In this document: piece by piece, positions 59,120-64,000 of the stretch
Numbering within the stretch: the stretch's first letter is position 1
How the letters are laid out: each line of letters begins with the position of its first letter
From: Enterococcus canis NBRC 100695
GTDB taxonomy: Bacteria > Bacillota > Bacilli > Lactobacillales > Enterococcaceae
Reading direction: 5' to 3'
DNA length: 64,000 nucleotides
Assembly: GCF_001544375.1 (NCBI RefSeq)
Contig: NZ_BCQJ01000002.1
Span: forward strand, 310,001-374,000
The notes under the pieces: model-generated
Told to the model about the DNA's origin: nothing
What the model saw: only the letters and a program-made list of their open reading frames with translations
The model's database searches: none
Program-made: the position numbers and the translations under genes

Positions 59120-61363
59120 TTATTCCCGTAAGTAAGGAGCAGTAATCTGATCATCACTGGCAAGTAAATCAGCGGGCGTACCGGTAAATAGGAGCTGCCC
59201 GCCCTTTTCACCACCAGCTGGACCTAATTCAATCAGCCAGTCAGCTTGCTTCATGACTTCTAAATGATGTTCAGATAAAACCAACGTATTCCCTTGCGCC
59301 ACAAGTTGTTCAAATAACCGCAAAAGTACCTGTACATCTGATAAATGCAGCCCGTCCGTTGGCTCATCTAATAAATAGACGGCTCCTTGTTTTTGTAATT
59401 GACTGGCCAGTTTCAAGCGTTGTAACTCCCCGCCTGAAAGGGTTGATAACGATTGGTTCAAGACGATATAGCCTAAGCCCACTAACGTCACTTGCTCCAA
59501 AGCACGCGTGATTTGTGCTTGATCAAAGAACTCTTGCGCTTCTGTCACAGACATCGCCAATACGTCGATGATTGAGCGGCCATTTAATTGATAGTCGCGC
59601 ATTTTCGGATCATAGCGGGTCCCATGACAGACTTCACAAACAGTGACAATATCATCCATAAAGGACATATCTGCTACAATTACTCCTTTTCCATGACAAT
59701 GGGGACAGGCTCCTTTTGAATTATAGCTGAAATAAGCCGGACTCAGCCCCGTTGCCTGACTGAATAATTTACGAATCTGATCAAAAACCCCTAAATAAGT
59801 CAGTGCCGTTGACCGAATATTGATGCCGATATTTTTCTGAGAAATTGCGACAACTTCGACTTTATCTGATAATTCATGTTGAATCTCGGCCATCAGCAAA
59901 CTCTTCCCCGAACCAGCCACTCCACATAAAACCGTCAGAACACCTAAAGGTAATTGAAGAGAAATATCTTTTAGGTTATGTCGGTGTAAGTGGGTCAAAG
60001 GTAACCAGTCTGTTGCTTGACGAAACGCTTTTTTCATGGGCAGGCGTTTTTGCAGCCAACGACTGGTAACCGAATCACTTTTCAAAAAATCTTGATAGGA
60101 ACCGTGAAATAAAACCTCGCCACCTGACAAGCCAGCACCTGGGCCCATATCAATAACATAGTCGGCAATCTTGATCAGCTCAGGATGATGCTCCACTAAA
60201 ATCACCGTATTGCCAGTATCCTTTAGCCGACGAATTGCTTGTTTTAATTGATCAATATCCTTAGGATGCAGACCAACACTGGGTTCATCTAAGAGATAGA
60301 GCACATCCGTGAGGGCGCTGGTAATGTATTTTGAAATCTTGATACGCTGTGCCTCGCCACCAGATAGACTGCCTGTTCCTCGTGCCAAATCAAGATAGCC
60401 CAACCCAATATCAATTAGTGACTGGACACGTTCACCGGCAGCACGGCGAATTTCTTTGGCATTCTCTGCCTCGATATTTTGCAGAAATAGCCCTACTTCA
60501 TCTAGTGGTAACAAGACAACATCGGCGATGCTTTTCCCATTGATTTTGCAGCTGCGCACCCGTGGGTTGACACGCGTGCCCTGACAATCTGGACAAGTCT
60601 CAGTCGTCACAAACTTATCCAGCTGCTTTTGATGGCGTTTGCCCTCGTCTCGATGCAAAATGCTGCGCTGAATACGTGGAATCAACCCTTCATATTGAGC
60701 CGTATGCGGCCAAGCGGCGGGCGGATTTTTTAGCTTCATTTGCGGCGAATAGAGAAACAGCTGCAATTCTTCTGGTGTGTAATCCTTGATTTTCTTATCT
60801 AAATCAAATAGGCCACTGTCAGCATACCGCTTCCAGCGCCAAAAACCGGTATGGAAAGTCGGAAAATCAATGGCATCTTCGTTCAACGATTTATTGAAAT
60901 CCACTAGCTTATGGACATCAATCGTTGTCACATAGCCCAGTCCGTCGCAAGTCGGGCATTTGCCTTCCGGATGATTGAAAGAAAAAACATCGGAATAGCC
61001 AATGTTGGGTTGACCAAAGCGAGAGAATAGCAAGCGTAAATACGTATAGATATCTGTATAGGTCCCCACGGTTGAACGAGCATTGTCCGATAATTTCTTT
61101 TGGTCTACGATAATTCCTACTGGCAGATTTTCAATGGCCTCTACGTCGGGACGACCATATTTAGGCAAATACTGCTGTAAAAAACTAGGAAACGTTTCAT
61201 TGAGTTCACGCCTGGATTCGGCCGCCAGCGTGTCAAAAACCAGGGAGGACTTTCCTGAACCTGACAAACCAGTCACAACCGTCAAAGCATGTTTTGGAAT
61301 CGTAACACTGACATCTTTTAAATTATTTTCGCGGGCATGCTGAATTCGAATCATTTCATTCAT
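59120..61363 (-). CDS. Short UvrA paralogue (UvrA2/DrrC-like ABC protein)
   Basis: The 747-residue protein shares the UvrA layout: [42 protein letters not shown], zinc motifs CPTCDGLGY, CPDCQGTR and CPHCHGKG..CEVCHGTR, two signatures [10 protein letters not shown] and LSGGELQRLK, and Walker B LYLLDEPSVGLHP. It is about 190 residues shorter than UvrA; the part that binds UvrB is reduced. Relatives protect against DNA-binding drugs (DrrC) or have unknown roles. It is an unlinked single gene behind GGAGGTG. Confidence 0.88.
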   Translation of the reverse strand: MNEMIRIQHARENNLKDVSVTIPKHALTVVTGLSGSGKSSLVFDTLAAESRRELNETFPSFLQQYLPKYGRPDVEAIENLPVGIIVDQKKLSDNARSTVGTYTDIYTYLRLLFSRFGQPNIGYSDVFSFNHPEGKCPTCDGLGYVTTIDVHKLVDFNKSLNEDAIDFPTFHTGFWRWKRYADSGLFDLDKKIKDYTPEELQLFLYSPQMKLKNPPAAWPHTAQYEGLIPRIQRSILHRDEGKRHQKQLDKFVTTETCPDCQGTRVNPRVRSCKINGKSIADVVLLPLDEVGLFLQNIEAENAKEIRRAAGERVQSLIDIGLGYLDLARGTGSLSGGEAQRIKISKYITSALTDVLYLLDEPSVGLHPKDIDQLKQAIRRLKDTGNTVILVEHHPELIKIADYVIDMGPGAGLSGGEVLFHGSYQDFLKSDSVTSRWLQKRLPMKKAFRQATDWLPLTHLHRHNLKDISLQLPLGVLTVLCGVAGSGKSLLMAEIQHELSDKVEVVAISQKNIGINIRSTALTYLGVFDQIRKLFSQATGLSPAYFSYNSKGACPHCHGKGVIVADMSFMDDIVTVCEVCHGTRYDPKMRDYQLNGRSIIDVLAMSVTEAQEFFDQAQITRALEQVTLVGLGYIVLNQSLSTLSGGELQRLKLASQLQKQGAVYLLDEPTDGLHLSDVQVLLRLFEQLVAQGNTLVLSEHHLEVMKQADWLIELGPAGGEKGGQLLFTGTPADLLASDDQITAPYLRE

Positions 61364-61442
61364 TTATCTCACCTCCTCTTTATGCTACTAAAAAGAGAAA
61401 TACCTGTCTAAGAAAAGCCCTTCCTGCTAGGATAAGATGAAC

Positions 61443-61486
61443 AAAAAAGCACAACCCACTATTCATAAGAATGGGCTGTGCTTAAA
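61443..61486 (-). terminator. Terminator after dnaJ
   Basis: An imperfect stem (61447-61464 with 61469-61483) is followed by six T residues on the minus strand. Confidence 0.85.
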
Positions 61487-61489
61487 AAA

Positions 61490-62662
61490 TTATTTTTTCT
61501 TTTTGCTGCCGCCAAAGGCATCTTTCATTTTATCGAAAAAACCTTCTTCTGGCTCATTGATATCCTGACCGCCCGCTTTGGCAAAATCACGCAAGGCCTC
61601 TTTCTGCTCAGGACTTAAGTTTTTCGGTGTAATCAATTTAACCGTGACTTGTTGGTCACCATTGCCGCCACCACGTAACCGCGGTGCCCCTTTGCCACGC
61701 AGACGGAAAGTTGTCCCAGTTTGCGTGCCAGCCGGAATCTTCAGTTTGATCTTTCCGTGAACCGTTGGGACTTGAATCTCATCCCCTAAAGCCGCTTGAA
61801 CGAAGCTTAATGGCAGTTCATAATAGATTTCAGCACCATCACGGTCAAAGATATTGCTTTCTTCTACTTGGAAAATAACATACAGATCACCATAAGGTCC
61901 GCCATTCAAGCCAGCTTCCCCTTGAGAGGCTAAACGCATTTGTTGGCCAGTTTCCACACCAGCCGGTACGTTGACTTTGACCTTGTGGGCCCGTTTTTGA
62001 TGACCACTACCGTGACAAGTTGGACATGGTTCTGGAATTTCTTTCCCTGTACCATTACATACATCACAAGTTTGTCGTGTCATAACGCGTCCCAGTGGGG
62101 TTTGGCGTTCGACATTGATCGTACCAGAGCCGTGACATTTATGACAAGTTTGCGGTTGCGTGCCTGGTTTAGCACCATTCCCGCCACAGGTTTCACAGAC
62201 ATCTTCCCGATTGTAACGAACTTCTTTTTCTACACCAAAAATCGCTTCTTCAAAAGTCAGATCCACTTTATATTGCAAGTCAGCCCCTTGACGCGGAGCT
62301 GTTGGATCTGCTTGACGACCACCGCCGCCACCAAAGAAAGATTCGAAGATATCTTCGAAACCACCAAAGCTGCCGCCGCCACTAAAGCCGCCAAAGTCAC
62401 TGAAGCCACCGCCGCCGTAACCACCGCCACCATAATTGGCATTGGCACCTGCGTGACCATATTGGTCATAAGCAGCTCGTTTTTGCGGATCACTTAATAC
62501 TTCATAGGCTTCTGATACTTCTTTGAATTTTTCTTCAGCATCCGGTTCTTTATTGATATCTGGATGATATTGTTTTGAAAGCTTACGGTAAGCTTTTTTG
62601 ATTTCATCATCTGAAGCACCTTTGGACAAGCCTAACACTTCATAATAATCTCTTTTCGCCAT
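61490..62662 (-). CDS. dnaJ: Chaperone DnaJ
   Basis: I start at ATG 62662 behind GATGGAGGG; the frame is open upstream. The protein of 390 residues has the J domain with the HPD tripeptide (YHPDINKEP), a Gly/Phe-rich linker (about 78-140), four CxxCxGxG zinc repeats ([32 protein letters not shown]) and the C-terminal substrate-binding domains. It delivers unfolded proteins to DnaK. It is the last gene of the dnaK operon, with a possible promoter of its own. Confidence 0.97.
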   Translation of the reverse strand: MAKRDYYEVLGLSKGASDDEIKKAYRKLSKQYHPDINKEPDAEEKFKEVSEAYEVLSDPQKRAAYDQYGHAGANANYGGGGYGGGGFSDFGGFSGGGSFGGFEDIFESFFGGGGGRQADPTAPRQGADLQYKVDLTFEEAIFGVEKEVRYNREDVCETCGGNGAKPGTQPQTCHKCHGSGTINVERQTPLGRVMTRQTCDVCNGTGKEIPEPCPTCHGSGHQKRAHKVKVNVPAGVETGQQMRLASQGEAGLNGGPYGDLYVIFQVEESNIFDRDGAEIYYELPLSFVQAALGDEIQVPTVHGKIKLKIPAGTQTGTTFRLRGKGAPRLRGGGNGDQQVTVKLITPKNLSPEQKEALRDFAKAGGQDINEPEEGFFDKMKDAFGGSKKKK

Positions 62663-62699
62663 GGGCTTCCCTCCATCAGTTTGATTACAAACAATCGTG

Positions 62700-62823
62700 T
62701 TCATCATACCACAAAATCGCTAAAAGCTGAATGTTTCCTGTGAGTTTCTTTTAGCTAATCGGACACAGAGGCCGAGAACAACTCCAGCGAGTCGCTCTCA
62801 GCCTCCAGACTTTGTGCATGAGA
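62700..62823 (-). promoter_or_regulatory. dnaK-dnaJ intercistronic hairpin and possible dnaJ promoter
   Basis: GAGGCCGAGAACAAC (62768-62782) pairs with GTCGCTCTCAGCCTC (62791-62805) with G-U pairs to give a 15-base-pair stem without a T-run. TATGAT (62706-62711) on the minus strand is a possible -10 for dnaJ; the -35 is weak. Confidence 0.5.
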
Positions 62824-64000
62824 TTATTTATTGTCGTCGTCTACTTCTTCAAAATCAGCATCTACCACATCATCCGCGCCGCCTTGAGCAGCTTCAGGAT
62901 TTTCAGCAGCTTGTTGTTGCGCTGCTTGTTCGTACAATTTAACCGTTAGATTTTGCACGATTTCATTCAATGCATCCCGTTTGGTCTTCATGTCTTCCAA
63001 GTTGTTTGCTTCAACAGCGGCTTTTAATTCGTCGCGAGCGTCTTCCGCTTTCTTCACTTCATCAGCGTCAACTTTGCCTTCTAATTCTTTCAAAGTTTTG
63101 TCAACTGTGAACAACAATGCATCCACATCATTACGTAAGTCAACTTCTTCTTTACGTTGTTTGTCAGCTTCCGCATTTGCTTCAGCATCTTTCACCATAC
63201 GGTCGATTTCATCATCTGTTAAACCTGAAGAAGATTTGATTGTAATTTTTTGTTCTTTTTGAGTACCTAAGTCTTTAGCAGATACGTTAACGATCCCGTT
63301 TTTATCAATATCGAAAGTAACTTCGATTTGAGGGATACCACGTGGTGCTGGTGGAATATCCGTTAATTGGAAGCGACCTAACGTTTTGTTGTCCGCTGCC
63401 ATTGGGCGTTCCCCTTGCAAGACATGGATATCAACGGCTGGTTGATTGTCTGCGGCAGTCGAGAAGACTTGTGATTTACTTGTTGGGATAGTTGTGTTGC
63501 GGTCGATCAGTTTAGTGAAGACCCCACCCATTGTTTCAATCCCTAGAGATAATGGTGTTACATCAAGTAAGACAACATCTTTGACATCACCTGTGATGAC
63601 CCCACCTTGAATAGCCGCACCCATTGCGACTACTTCATCTGGGTTAACTGATTTATTTGGTTCTTTGTTGGTTTCTTTACGAACGGCATCCACAACAGCT
63701 GGAATCCGTGTAGAACCACCTACTAAGATTACTTCGTCAATTTCAGATTGAGAAAGACCAGCATCTTTCAAGGCTTGACGAACTGGCACTTTCGTACGTT
63801 CAACTAAATCGGCCGTTAATTCATCGAATTTAGCACGAGTTAAGTTTAATTCTAAGTGCAAAGGTCCAGCTTCGCCAGCTGTGATAAATGGCAAGCTGAT
63901 TTGAGTGCTAGTAACACCAGACAAATCTTTTTTAGCTTTTTCAGCAGCATCTTTCAAGCGTTGTAAAGCCATTTTATCTTTGCCTAAGTCAATGCCGTTT
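62824..64000 (-). CDS. dnaK: Chaperone DnaK, C-terminal part
   Basis: The gene enters from the right edge; 391 residues are visible. They include the end of the ATPase domain ([17 protein letters not shown] and [15 protein letters not shown]-like [16 protein letters not shown]), the linker [15 protein letters not shown], the substrate-binding domain and the helical lid, ending in an acidic tail ([13 protein letters not shown]). It refolds proteins with DnaJ and GrpE. hrcA and grpE are expected beyond the window. Confidence 0.96.
   Translation of the reverse strand, partial: NGIDLGKDKMALQRLKDAAEKAKKDLSGVTSTQISLPFITAGEAGPLHLELNLTRAKFDELTADLVERTKVPVRQALKDAGLSQSEIDEVILVGGSTRIPAVVDAVRKETNKEPNKSVNPDEVVAMGAAIQGGVITGDVKDVVLLDVTPLSLGIETMGGVFTKLIDRNTTIPTSKSQVFSTAADNQPAVDIHVLQGERPMAADNKTLGRFQLTDIPPAPRGIPQIEVTFDIDKNGIVNVSAKDLGTQKEQKITIKSSSGLTDDEIDRMVKDAEANAEADKQRKEEVDLRNDVDALLFTVDKTLKELEGKVDADEVKKAEDARDELKAAVEANNLEDMKTKRDALNEIVQNLTVKLYEQAAQQQAAENPEAAQGGADDVVDADFEEVDDDNK

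Overview
The window reads as chromosome of a low-GC Gram-positive coccus of the Enterococcaceae, most likely an Enterococcus other than E. faecalis. The basis is protein similarity as I recognise it, strong AGGAGG ribosome sites, Firmicutes-type operators (CodY, CggR, CtsR, GlnR, DinR) and conserved neighbourhoods: secG-est-rnr-smpB, atpBEFHAGDC-DUF1146-murA-epuA, rpoN-cggR-gap-pgk-tpiA-eno, rapZ-yvcK-whiA and dnaK-dnaJ. Most genes lie on the minus strand.

Region by region: 1-2142 holds a cut-off 2-hydroxyacyl-CoA dehydratase-type activase divergent from a TetR regulator and a homocysteine S-methyltransferase-like protein. 2152-10221 is amino-acid and peptide uptake: an OppA-type lipoprotein, a Tyr-Gln tRNA pair, a DUF2969 protein and a complete branched-chain amino acid ABC operon (livJHMGF) that ends in a CBS/ACT protein. 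CodY-like boxes lie before both the peptide and the liv binding-protein genes. 10302-15070 holds a ROK kinase, an acetyltransferase with yidD, a 3D-domain wall protein, epuA, murA and a DUF1146 protein. 15161-21821 is the full F1Fo ATP synthase operon. 22008-26010 is the trans-translation and RNA decay operon (smpB, rnr, esterase, secG). 26097-29397 holds yjdIJ, a membrane protein, an alpha/beta hydrolase and a methyltransferase.

29462-38600 is an AT-rich accessory island. It carries a four-gene operon: a DNA adenine methylase split into two coupled genes, a 1104-residue GIY-YIG/helicase protein whose C-terminus looks like another methylase half, and a GmrSD-type DUF262/DUF1524 nuclease. An IS30-family element with an in-frame stop in its transposase abuts the operon. 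Its end may supply part of a hybrid promoter for the cassette. This is the best candidate for an undescribed system.

38600-44307 is the glycolytic operon under a CggR operator, followed upstream by rpoN and a tRNA-Arg. 45980-50819 holds a membrane-anchored unknown, CtsR-controlled clpP, a thioredoxin-fold protein and rapZ-yvcK-whiA. 51103-56018 is uvrBA with an SOS box. 56062-61363 is glnPQ behind a GlnR-type site, plus a short UvrA paralogue. 61490-64000 is dnaJ and the 3' part of dnaK.

The housekeeping part is ordinary for the group. The value of the window lies in the number of readable operators and in the restriction-like island. No CRISPR array, rRNA or prophage was seen.
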